Notes: generated from the letters alone by a model not told the origin. Positions 1 to 5,968 are shown, counted from the stretch's first letter. The stretch is 6,933 nt of DNA from Bacteroidales bacterium UBA1797 (GCA_002319885.1 DCFT01000064.1:6013-12945), one strand, 5' to 3'. Made by a program: numbers and translations.

Positions 1-32
1 TAGCCTAAAATGACATATAATTCATATTAATA

Positions 33-60
33 AAAATGACGGGCAAATGTCCGTCATTTT
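33..60 (-). terminator. rnpB intrinsic terminator (possibly bidirectional)
   Basis: Perfect 10-bp inverted repeat AAAATGACGG / CCGTCATTTT at 33-42 and 51-60. On the plus strand a G-T pair (43/50) and a C-G pair (44/49) lengthen the stem and leave a 4-nt loop. On the minus strand the hairpin runs into a U-rich tail (UUUUUAUUAAU), which is the usual form of an intrinsic terminator a few bases past the 3' end of RNase P RNA. On the plus strand the stem runs into eight Ts (57-64), so it could also stop a plus-strand gene ending just outside the window. Confidence 0.88.
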
Positions 61-67
61 TTTTAAA

Positions 68-450
68 CAGCTGGCCTGTAAGCCGGATTTTGTGCGGTTT
101 TGGGTTCTGTAAAAGATTTTAAAACCGTTTCCATCATTTATCTAGGCACTGTATCGCTACAATGCTCATACGACCTACCCCCCGGCATCGGACGAGCAGT
201 CCGCTGGCCGGTATACATGGTCTTTCAACCCATAAGGTGTACGGCTCCTGATGTTGCCACCGGGACCGGTAAGCTCTTACCTTACCTTTTCACCCTTTCT
301 CGTCGCTTTCGTTCAGAGTGGTTATTTTCTGTTACACTACTATACCCTTGCGGATATCTTCCCGTTAGGAAGCATGGTGCTCTGTGTTGTCCGGACTTTC
401 CTTCCCGCCCTTCGCCTTCGCGAAGTAAGAGACGATGGAACAGCCAGCTG
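68..450 (-). ncRNA. rnpB: RNase P RNA, bacterial class A
   Basis: Catalytic RNA of ribonuclease P, which removes 5' leaders from precursor tRNAs together with the RnpA protein. On the minus strand the conserved blocks occur in the right order. GGAAAGUCCGGACA (conserved region I) is at 388-401. GGUAAGGUAAGAGCUUACC (regions II/III with helix P12) is at about 266-286. The GGGGUAGGU segment that should carry the L15 GGU contacting the tRNA CCA end comes next, followed by CCUAGAUAAAUGA and then region V, ACAAAAUCCGGCUUA, at 79-93. The ends pair as helix P1: minus-strand CAGCUGGCU (450-442) with GGCCAGCUG (76-68). These fix a length of about 383 nt, close to the 377 nt of E. coli. A P19 helix is present (95-101 with 121-127). 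Open reading frames across this interval are shadows of the RNA. Confidence 0.96.
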
Positions 451-455
451 AACTG

Positions 456-463
456 CAAAGATA
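456..463 (-). promoter_or_regulatory. rnpB promoter, -7 box
   Basis: The minus strand reads TATCTTTG, an exact match to the Bacteroidota primary-sigma -7 consensus TAnnTTTG. It lies 5 nt before the first base of helix P1 at 450, so the expected start site coincides with the independently predicted 5' end of the mature RNA. No TTTG-like -33 element is visible at about 483-488. The position match is what makes this convincing. Confidence 0.72.
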
Positions 464-537
464 ATAAATTGCTGAGGATTTAGGTATATAGAATATAATA
501 ATGGTTATTTTTGGACCCTGAAAAAAGTTTTTGAGTA

Positions 538-563
538 AGCTGGAGATTGGAGTGCCAATAGCT
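538..563 (+). promoter_or_regulatory. candidate bulged hairpin in the queA leader
   Basis: AGCT (538-541) pairs with AGCT (560-563), and ATTGG (546-550) pairs with CCAAT (555-559). The loop is AGTG, with a 4-nt GGAG bulge on the 5' side only. It would lie in the queA leader if transcription starts near the TATTTTTG at 506-513. No known riboswitch consensus is recognised. Confidence 0.25.
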
Positions 564-603
564 AATGAAAACTGAGAAAATCTGACTCTAAGTATTTTAA
601 GTC

Positions 604-620
604 ACTTCAGATACTTCAGA
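604..620 (+). repeat. short tandem repeat ACTTCAGA x2
   Basis: ACTTCAGA at 604-611 is repeated at 613-620, separated by one T, so the period is 9 bp. It overlaps two alternative pairings with upstream sequence: TGACT (583-587) with AGTCA (600-604), and AAGTAT (590-595) with ATACTT (611-616). It may be a binding site or chance in a low-complexity spacer. Confidence 0.4.
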
Positions 621-718
621 CCATTTTAGATAAAATTTACTTATATATATTATATTCATTTATATAAATGGATTATTCATAAAAAAATATCTTTTATATA
701 AAGAAAATTGAAATTGAT

Positions 719-1954
719 GTGTACAACTATGATTTGCCAACCGATATGAAAGATATTAACATTGATGAGTATACTTATGATTTGCCACCCTATAGGATTG
801 CACAGTATCCGGTAATCGAAAGGGACAGATCACAATTGCTCATAAACAGAAATAACATAATAGAAAAAGACATCTTCAGGAATATTGACAACTATCTCCC
901 TTCCGGTTCGCTTCTGGTATTCAATAATACCCGTGTAATAAAAGCCCGTCTTTTATTTCAAAAGGCAACAGGTGCCAGCATTGAAATTCTGTGTCTTGAA
1001 CCTCTTACTCCCACCGATTATTCACTTTCGTTCAGTTCCAGAGTACCGGTTGAGTGGAAATGTTTAGTTGGGAATCTGAAGAAATGGAAAAACGGATTTC
1101 TGACTACACCATTTAAACATAATGGTATCCAATATGCTCTTTTTGCTGAAAAGATTCTTACGGACGATGAGACAAGCCTGATAAAATTCAGCTGGAACTG
1201 CAGCGATATCAGTTTTGGAGAGGTAATTGAATTTACCGGTCACATTCCACTGCCTCCGTACATTAACAGGGAGGATGAAAAAGAAGATGCTATCAGATAT
1301 CAGACTGTATATTCAAGTATTAAAGGATCTGTGGCAGCGCCCACAGCAGGGCTGCATTTTACTGATCATGTTCTGGAAAAGTTAAAAGAGAAGGGAATTA
1401 AAACTGCTGAATTGACTCTCCACGTTGGGGCTGGAACATTTCAACCGGTCAAAACCAGAAATGTTTACCAACATGACATGCATTCCGAACACTTTCTCAT
1501 TGATGCAAAAACAATTAAACAGATACTAGCTGATTCGGGAAAAATCATAGCAGTAGGAACTACTTCTGTAAGAACTCTTGAGAGTCTTTACTGGCTTGGA
1601 GTAAAACTATTTCAGAACCCGGCAAATAAATCTTCTAATCTATCTCTCGGGCAGTGGGAAGCCTACAGTTTGCCAACATCTGTTTCAGTAGAGGAATCTC
1701 TTGGAGCTCTTTTGAATTATATTATTGAAATGAAGGTTAATTATCTTAAAGCAGAAACAAGAATTATGATAATCCCGGGTTATGAATTCAAAATAATAAA
1801 TGGACTTATTACGAACTTTCATCAACCTAAAAGTACCCTTTTGCTACTTATCTCAGCCTGGATAGGAAACGGGTGGAAAGATATATATAACTTTGCTCTT
1901 AATAACAATTTCAGATTTTTAAGCTATGGAGATAGTTCGCTTTTATTAAAGTAA
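719..1954 (+). CDS. queA: QueA-family S-adenosylmethionine:tRNA ribosyltransferase-isomerase, long form
   Basis: QueA transfers and isomerises the ribosyl group of SAM onto preQ1-modified tRNA, giving epoxyqueuosine at wobble position 34 in the cytoplasm. Family blocks are present in order: YDLPPYRIAQYP (20-31), FNNTRVIKARL (68-78), GHIPLPPYI (174-182), RYQTVY (193-198), GSVAAPTAGLHFT (203-215), TLHVGAGTF (233-241), MHSEH (254-258), GTTSVRTLES (280-289), PGY (353-355), TNFHQPKSTLLLL (365-377) and SYGD (402-405). It has 411 residues, against 356 in E. coli QueA. Most of the excess is an insert of roughly 36 residues between the LES (287-289) and PGY (353-355) blocks, and the tail after SYGD is short. 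From memory, Bacteroidota often carry such a long paralogue beside a standard queA, so its exact substrate is uncertain. The start is unclear. GTG 719 has an A-rich upstream region, but family alignment favours ATG 746 (residue 10). It appears to stand alone. Confidence 0.9.
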   Translation: MYNYDLPTDMKDINIDEYTYDLPPYRIAQYPVIERDRSQLLINRNNIIEKDIFRNIDNYLPSGSLLVFNNTRVIKARLLFQKATGASIEILCLEPLTPTDYSLSFSSRVPVEWKCLVGNLKKWKNGFLTTPFKHNGIQYALFAEKILTDDETSLIKFSWNCSDISFGEVIEFTGHIPLPPYINREDEKEDAIRYQTVYSSIKGSVAAPTAGLHFTDHVLEKLKEKGIKTAELTLHVGAGTFQPVKTRNVYQHDMHSEHFLIDAKTIKQILADSGKIIAVGTTSVRTLESLYWLGVKLFQNPANKSSNLSLGQWEAYSLPTSVSVEESLGALLNYIIEMKVNYLKAETRIMIIPGYEFKIINGLITNFHQPKSTLLLLISAWIGNGWKDIYNFALNNNFRFLSYGDSSLLLK

Positions 1955-1997
1955 CTATATGACTCATAAAATTATTAATACATTTCATCAAATTTAA

Positions 1998-2028
1998 TTT
2001 CTATAACGAAATTTTTAGTTTAATTTTG
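1998..2028 (+). promoter_or_regulatory. candidate sigma-ABfr promoter for the 77-aa membrane protein gene
   Basis: TAATTTTG at 2021-2028 matches TAnnTTTG exactly. TTTC at 1998-2001, a 3 of 4 match to the -33 box TTTG, lies 19 bp upstream, which is the usual spacing. The expected start near 2034 gives a leader of about 40 nt to the ATG at 2075. The spacer is AT-rich, so a chance match is possible. Confidence 0.5.
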
Positions 2029-2074
2029 ATAATAAATCTAAATTACGTTAATTTGATACTAAAATAAAGTCGGG

Positions 2075-2308
2075 ATGAAAGGAAACAGATTAATGCAACA
2101 GGTAACAGCCATTTTCTCAATTTTTATGGTGATCTTTTATTTGGGAATTGGCATTTATTTTATATTCTATTCAGATTTAAGCTATCTTGATAAACCGGTA
2201 AGAGTAATAATGGGGTCAGCATTGATCTTTTATGGCCTTTACAGGGCTTACACGACTTATATTAAAATTGTTGAAGCTTTTTTTACAAAAAATGGTGGCG
2301 ATGAATAG
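2075..2308 (+). CDS. small two-helix inner-membrane protein of unknown function
   Basis: A 77-residue protein that I do not recognise by name. Two hydrophobic stretches, about 9-31 and 41-61, are joined by a short loop with acidic residues (SDLSYLDK). A charged, aromatic-rich tail ends in GGDE. A hairpin membrane protein with both ends in the cytoplasm is the natural reading. It lies 115 bp upstream of the PstS-like lipoprotein gene, on the same strand as the ExbB/ExbD block, and may be an accessory of that block. Its own candidate promoter lies just upstream, and a sigma-54-type site lies between it and the next gene, so it may be a separate transcript. ATG 2093 (residue 7), preceded by AAAGGA, is an alternative start. 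A clean hydrophobic pattern and a sensible start region support it as a real gene. Confidence 0.75.
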   Translation: MKGNRLMQQVTAIFSIFMVIFYLGIGIYFIFYSDLSYLDKPVRVIMGSALIFYGLYRAYTTYIKIVEAFFTKNGGDE

Positions 2309-2366
2309 AATGAACACTTCTTACATAGATATGTTGACAAAATTTATTCAATAACCACTCAGGGCT

Positions 2367-2382
2367 TGGCACACGCTTTGCA
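2367..2382 (+). promoter_or_regulatory. sigma-54 (RpoN) -24/-12 promoter
   Basis: TGGCAC (2367-2372), five bases, then TTGCA (2378-2382) reproduces the RpoN consensus TGGCAC-N5-TTGCW. The invariant GG (2368-2369) and GC (2380-2381) are separated by exactly 10 bp. The GC-rich element stands out from an AT-rich spacer. A start near 2393 would leave about 31 nt to the ATG of the PstS-like gene at 2424. RpoN promoters need an enhancer-binding activator. A small palindrome, ACATA-GA-TATGT at 2323-2334, lies about 65 bp upstream of the predicted start and is a possible but unproven activator site. Confidence 0.75.
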
Positions 2383-2423
2383 GTAATTCAGATTAAAATA
2401 TTAACATTAAAAAAATTAGGATT

Positions 2424-3452
2424 ATGAACAGAGTATCAGTTATGCAAAATTTTATTATTATTGCGTGCCGGAATAAAAGATTTACGCCCTCTATTACAGT
2501 GAACAAAACTTGTTTTAATAAATCGTTTTCATTCATAACTGTATTTTGCATAATGCTCATGGTTTCATCGTGCGGAAGCATGGGTAAAAAAGCAACTAAT
2601 GAAACAGCTACAAGAGGTAATATAAAAATAGAAGCTGATGAATCATTTCAACCTCTTGTTGAAACCGAAGTTTATACATTTACACATCTTTATTCCGGGG
2701 CAAAAATAAAACCGGTTTATAAACCCGAATATGATGTGATAAATGATTTTATGCATGATTCTGTAAAAGTTATTGTTACAAGCAAAAAGCTATCTGATTA
2801 CCAGATACAATACCTGCGGGATACTCAGATCATTGCACGTACATCAACTTATGCATATGATGCTCTTGCACTTATTACAAACCACGCTAATAAGGATACT
2901 CTTTTAAAATATAATACCGTTAAAGATATTTTTCTTGGTAAGGTAAAAACATGGAAAGAGGTAAACGAAAAATCTAAACTTGGCGATATCCGGGTTATAT
3001 TTGACAACACGAAATCAGGAAATATCAGATACTTTAAAGAACTTTTTGATATAAAAGACTCTCTGAATAAAAATTTTTACGCTGTTAATAATAATGCTGA
3101 AGTGGTTGATTTTGTTTCCAAAAATCCCGATGCACTTGGTATTATTAGTGTTAACTGGATAAGTGACAGGAATGATTCTCTCTCTATGAGCTTTGTAAAA
3201 AAAGTAAATACAGTAGCAATCTCACAACAGTACGTGAATGATGGCAGCTATTATTACCCGCAACAGGGTTTTATTTATGACAAATCATATCCTTTCGTCA
3301 GAGAGGTTTACCTTATTTCCAGAGAGACCTTCGTGGGATTAGGCTCGGGATTTATTAACTGGTGCTGTGGAGAACAAGGTCAGCGGATTGTCCTTAAATC
3401 AGGACTTGTTCCTGCAACTATGCCAATAAGACTGGTTCAGATAAGGCACTAG
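2424..3452 (+). CDS. PstS-like periplasmic substrate-binding lipoprotein
   Basis: A 342-residue lipoprotein of the PBP-like / PstS solute-binding family. A hydrophobic stretch (36-47) leads into the lipobox V47-S48-S49-C50. The residues after Cys are not acidic, so surface export is not indicated and a periplasm-facing anchor is likely. The family pattern follows: IKIEADESF (68-75), DSVKVIVTSKKLS (112-124), YDALALITN (145-153), VKDIFLGKVKTWKEV (166-180), SGNIRYFKELF (198-208), DALGIISVNW (236-245) and GQRIVLKSGLVPA (319-331). Aligned by eye to E. coli PstS, the phosphate-ligand motif R-x3-S-G-T reads D194-x3-S-G-N, so phosphate binding should not be assumed. No ABC permease or ATPase genes are nearby; a TPR protein and ExbB/ExbD follow instead. 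The n-region before the hydrophobic stretch is unusually long. GTG 2499 would give a typical signal peptide ending at Cys25, while ATG 2424 has the A-rich upstream region. It is preceded by a sigma-54-type promoter. Confidence 0.88.
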   Translation: MNRVSVMQNFIIIACRNKRFTPSITVNKTCFNKSFSFITVFCIMLMVSSCGSMGKKATNETATRGNIKIEADESFQPLVETEVYTFTHLYSGAKIKPVYKPEYDVINDFMHDSVKVIVTSKKLSDYQIQYLRDTQIIARTSTYAYDALALITNHANKDTLLKYNTVKDIFLGKVKTWKEVNEKSKLGDIRVIFDNTKSGNIRYFKELFDIKDSLNKNFYAVNNNAEVVDFVSKNPDALGIISVNWISDRNDSLSMSFVKKVNTVAISQQYVNDGSYYYPQQGFIYDKSYPFVREVYLISRETFVGLGSGFINWCCGEQGQRIVLKSGLVPATMPIRLVQIRH

Positions 3453-3515
3453 AGGCTATTTGTCTGATACTGGTTAAAGTGACAATTGAACAATTAATAA
3501 TGAATTAGAAAACAG

Positions 3516-3523
3516 TAAATTTG
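3516..3523 (+). promoter_or_regulatory. candidate -7 box upstream of the TPR gene
   Basis: TAAATTTG matches TAnnTTTG exactly, 38 bp before the ATG at 3562. No -33 TTTG-like element lies at the proper spacing; the nearest TTG is about 27 bp upstream. The TPR gene may simply be read through from the lipoprotein gene 109 bp upstream, since no terminator is visible between them. Confidence 0.3.
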
Positions 3524-3561
3524 AAGAAGATAAAAATTAATACTAAAATTGACATCAAATA

Positions 3562-5814
3562 ATGATCGCTATGAAACGTTTAATTTTAAAACCAGTAATT
3601 CTTCTGGCAGTTCTATTAACAGTTTTTTCGTTTAAAATTAAGGCGCAGGACCTGGAAACAGCAACACTTCTGACAAGGAGTGAACAGTATGATAAAGCCC
3701 AGGCTATGTTCCAGGAATTAATTAAGAAAGAACCAAGTAACAGCAAGAATTATTTCTTCTTAGGAGAAAATTATCTTTTGGATTATTTTGCGGATACAAT
3801 CTCCAATTCATTGACTGTAGCTGCAAAGTCGGCAAAGGAAGTTTATCAGAAGGGAGTAGAAGCAAATCCAAATGATCCTCTTAATTATATAGGACTGGCT
3901 AAAGTTGCGTATTATCTTGGCGATAACAAAACGGCTGTGGAAGACAGAGCCAAAGCCAGAAGTTTACTCCTCCCCTACAAGAATATTAAAAAGATTGTGC
4001 CTCCTGCAAAAGATTATGCTTTTGCTCTGGCAAAAATTGCTGAATCGTACATAAAAGACGGGCAGGTTGACACATCACTTGCTCTGCCATTAATAAGGGA
4101 AGCTATAAAAATCGATAATAAGGACCGGGATGTTTATTTAATTGCCGGTGATATCTATATACTTGTGAATGATGGATCCAAAGCAATCTCTTATTATAAA
4201 ATGGCCGAGTTTGCGGATCCTCAGTCACCTACTGCAAACATGAAGATTGGTAATATATATGTAAAAGGACGTGCATTGCAGGCTGCTATTCCCTATTTTG
4301 AGGAAGCAATCAAGCTTAATGCTGATTATGCTCCTGCATACAGGGAACTTGGACAATTATACCTGCTTGCCCAGCGATTTGATCAGTCAAGAGAGTATTT
4401 TAAAAAATATCTCGATCTGACCGCCGGTAATATTCCTGCAAAAACAAAATACGTAAATGCCCTTTTCTACGCCAAGGACTATGACGGTGTTATAAAGAAT
4501 GTTGAAGAGATATTTAAAGTCGATAAATCAAGGACCTATATGAACCGCATCGCCGGTTACTCATGTTATGAAAAAAATCCTCCTGATTACGATAAAGCTC
4601 TTTATTATATGGACGCACTTTTCAAAACTGTTGCCCCCGATCGGCTTATAAAGAAAGACTATTATTATATGGCAAGAATACTGCTGAAAAAGAATCAGAA
4701 TTATCCTAAGATGGTTGACGAGCTTAATGGTCTTAAATCTCAGCTTGACAAAGAAAAATCAAAATATTCAACTGCAGCAAATGCAGCTGAGAAAACAAAA
4801 GTTAAAGCTAATGTAGACGGTCTTACAACCAAAATTGATAGTCTTCAGGAAAATATTAATAAAGCCAATACCGAAATAGACAAAGCTTTTGAAGAATATG
4901 CCAAGGTCCTTACTTATAATCCCGACGATAAAGGTGTGCTAAACGAGATGGCAACTAACTACTATAACTATAGAAGATATGATGATGCAGCCAGGATTTG
5001 GAGTAAACTACTTGACCCGAACAAGGATTATGTTGAAGATCTTATGCGCGTGGGAAGAGCTTATTATACCGGGGAGAAATTTAAGACTGCTGATTCTGTA
5101 TTTAATGTTGTTATTACGAAAAGTCCTGATTATGTCCCTGCATATCTTATGATTGCCAGAACCTATTCCAAAATGGATCCGGACTTTAAACTAGGAATCG
5201 CCAAACCAAAATTTGAAAAACTTATTGAAGTCGCAGGATCTGATCCGATAAAATATGAATCAGAGATGATGGAAGCTTTCGGGTACCTAAGTTATTACTA
5301 TATGATGAATAATGATTTCAACGATGCAAAGGAATATTATACAAGAATGATTAATCTGAATCCTGATAACAAGGAAAATAAGATTAAAGGATATATGGGT
5401 ATCGGTTCTGTTGAATTAAGATCTACAACCGCTGAAAAGACAAATGAAGGAAGACTCCCGATTCTTGCCAGGGCAGAAGAGGCTTACCAGAAGATCCTTG
5501 CAATAGATCCATCGAACGCATCTGCCAAAAGCCAGATAAATTATGTCCATGAATATGTAGCCCAGATTAAAAAAGGTATTAATCCCAATGAAATTAAAGG
5601 GACAATAAAAAATGCAGCAGGTCAGCCTCTGGCTTATGCTTCGATAAGGGTAAAAGATACAGCAGCTGAAAACCTTACTTCCAGTAAAGGTGAATTTAAA
5701 TTTGAGATACCTGAGGGATCGGCAGTACTGATTATCAGTGCGAAAGGCTATAAAACCCAAGAGATACCAATAACAAAGACAAGAGTATATAATATAACTC
5801 TGGAACAGGAATAA
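3562..5814 (+). CDS. secreted TPR-repeat protein with C-terminal carboxypeptidase-regulatory-like domain
   Basis: A 750-residue exported protein. ATG 3571 (residue 4, MKRLILK) is the better start, giving a type I signal peptide with probable cleavage after KIKAQ near residue 29. TPR-like helical pairs fill roughly 32-350 and 438-660. Clear units start near EQYDKAQAMFQELI (41-54), SKAISYYKMAEFADP (206-220), AAIPYFEEAIKLNADYAPAY (241-260) and NDAKEYYTRMINLNPDN (587-603). A charged coiled-coil-like stretch (about 380-447) interrupts them. The last 75 residues (676-750: IKGTIKNAAGQPLAYASIRV, then SSKGEFKFEIPEG and an ISAKGY turn) look like the beta-sandwich carboxypeptidase-regulatory-like domain, usually found at the N-terminus of SusC-type TonB-dependent receptors. 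A role as a periplasmic scaffold near the outer membrane or the TonB motor is inference. No catalytic residues are recognisable. It lies between the PstS-like lipoprotein gene and exbB. Confidence 0.88.
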   Translation: MIAMKRLILKPVILLAVLLTVFSFKIKAQDLETATLLTRSEQYDKAQAMFQELIKKEPSNSKNYFFLGENYLLDYFADTISNSLTVAAKSAKEVYQKGVEANPNDPLNYIGLAKVAYYLGDNKTAVEDRAKARSLLLPYKNIKKIVPPAKDYAFALAKIAESYIKDGQVDTSLALPLIREAIKIDNKDRDVYLIAGDIYILVNDGSKAISYYKMAEFADPQSPTANMKIGNIYVKGRALQAAIPYFEEAIKLNADYAPAYRELGQLYLLAQRFDQSREYFKKYLDLTAGNIPAKTKYVNALFYAKDYDGVIKNVEEIFKVDKSRTYMNRIAGYSCYEKNPPDYDKALYYMDALFKTVAPDRLIKKDYYYMARILLKKNQNYPKMVDELNGLKSQLDKEKSKYSTAANAAEKTKVKANVDGLTTKIDSLQENINKANTEIDKAFEEYAKVLTYNPDDKGVLNEMATNYYNYRRYDDAARIWSKLLDPNKDYVEDLMRVGRAYYTGEKFKTADSVFNVVITKSPDYVPAYLMIARTYSKMDPDFKLGIAKPKFEKLIEVAGSDPIKYESEMMEAFGYLSYYYMMNNDFNDAKEYYTRMINLNPDNKENKIKGYMGIGSVELRSTTAEKTNEGRLPILARAEEAYQKILAIDPSNASAKSQINYVHEYVAQIKKGINPNEIKGTIKNAAGQPLAYASIRVKDTAAENLTSSKGEFKFEIPEGSAVLIISAKGYKTQEIPITKTRVYNITLEQE

Positions 5815-5882
5815 AAATAATAACAGTTATAAATATTTAAGAAAAAAAATATAGGGTAAAATACTGATTAACGGGTCATATG

Positions 5883-5923
5883 GTTTAGAGAATTATTCTA
5901 AACAATGTTAAAAGTTCAACATT
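5883..5923. promoter_or_regulatory. two adjacent inverted repeats upstream of the exbB promoter
   Basis: GTTTAGA (5883-5889) and TCTAAAC (5897-5903) form a 7-bp inverted repeat with a 7-nt spacer. Directly abutting it, AATGTT (5904-5909) and AACATT (5918-5923) form a 6-bp inverted repeat with an 8-nt spacer. A third palindrome, TGTATACA, lies at 5927-5934. None is followed by a T-run, so they look more like operator sites or RNA hairpins at the end of the TPR transcript than an intrinsic terminator. The repeats are seen directly; a function is not shown. Confidence 0.4.
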
Positions 5924-5936
5924 AATTGTATACACT

Positions 5937-5968
5937 GTTGGAAAAAAACAATTCATAATATATATTTG
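5937..5968 (+). promoter_or_regulatory. sigma-ABfr-type promoter for exbB-exbD
   Basis: GTTG (5937-5940), a near match to the -33 box TTTG, a 20-bp spacer, then TATATTTG (5961-5968), an exact TAnnTTTG. The expected start near 5975 gives a leader of about 36 nt to the exbB ATG at 6011. This is the best two-part match to the Bacteroidota housekeeping promoter in the window, and it suggests exbB can be transcribed independently of the upstream genes. Confidence 0.6.

Larger units (their letters stand above)
464..718. other. non-coding spacer between divergent rnpB and queA
   Basis: No credible gene on either strand. The plus strand holds one exact TAnnTTTG match (TATTTTTG, 506-513), which would give queA a leader of about 200 nt. 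It also holds a weaker TATCTTTT (688-695), which would give a leader of about 18 nt. Between them are a bulged hairpin (538-563), a tandem 8-bp repeat (604-620) and an AT-rich 8-bp hairpin (654-661 pairing with 666-673, loop ATAT). The AT bias makes chance matches likely. Confidence 0.5.

Noticed and set aside
100..483. Plus-strand open frames of 127 and 66 codons over 100-483
   Set aside because: They lie antisense to rnpB, whose conserved blocks and P1 ends are clear. The predicted peptides are rich in Pro, Arg and Cys, with no recognisable family.
541..556. Second sigma-54-like GG-N10-GC pairing upstream of queA
   Set aside because: Only the GG and GC positions fit; the flanking bases (TGGAGA and GTGCC) depart from TGGCAC and TTGCA, so chance is the likelier explanation.
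623..636. ATTTT-AGAT-AAAAT hairpin in the queA leader
   Set aside because: Five A-T pairs only, in a very AT-rich stretch, so it is expected by chance.
464..718. preQ1 riboswitch upstream of queA
   Set aside because: I looked for the preQ1-I arrangement of a small hairpin with a C-rich loop followed by an A-rich tail pairing back into it, and saw nothing that fits.
2393..2581. Minus-strand 62-codon frame opposite the lipoprotein signal region
   Set aside because: It is a shadow of the PstS-like gene: hydrophobicity arises from the reverse complement of the signal-peptide codons, and there is no start context of its own.
3555..3746. Minus-strand 63-codon frame opposite the start of the TPR gene
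   Set aside because: It overlaps a well-supported secreted protein and resembles no family.
5416..5760. Minus-strand 114-codon frame opposite the end of the TPR gene
   Set aside because: It is rich in Cys, Phe and Tyr, as expected of antisense translation, and lies wholly inside a continuous gene.
5815..5860. Intrinsic terminator after the TPR gene
   Set aside because: The sequence is A/T-rich but offers no GC-containing stem followed by a T-run.
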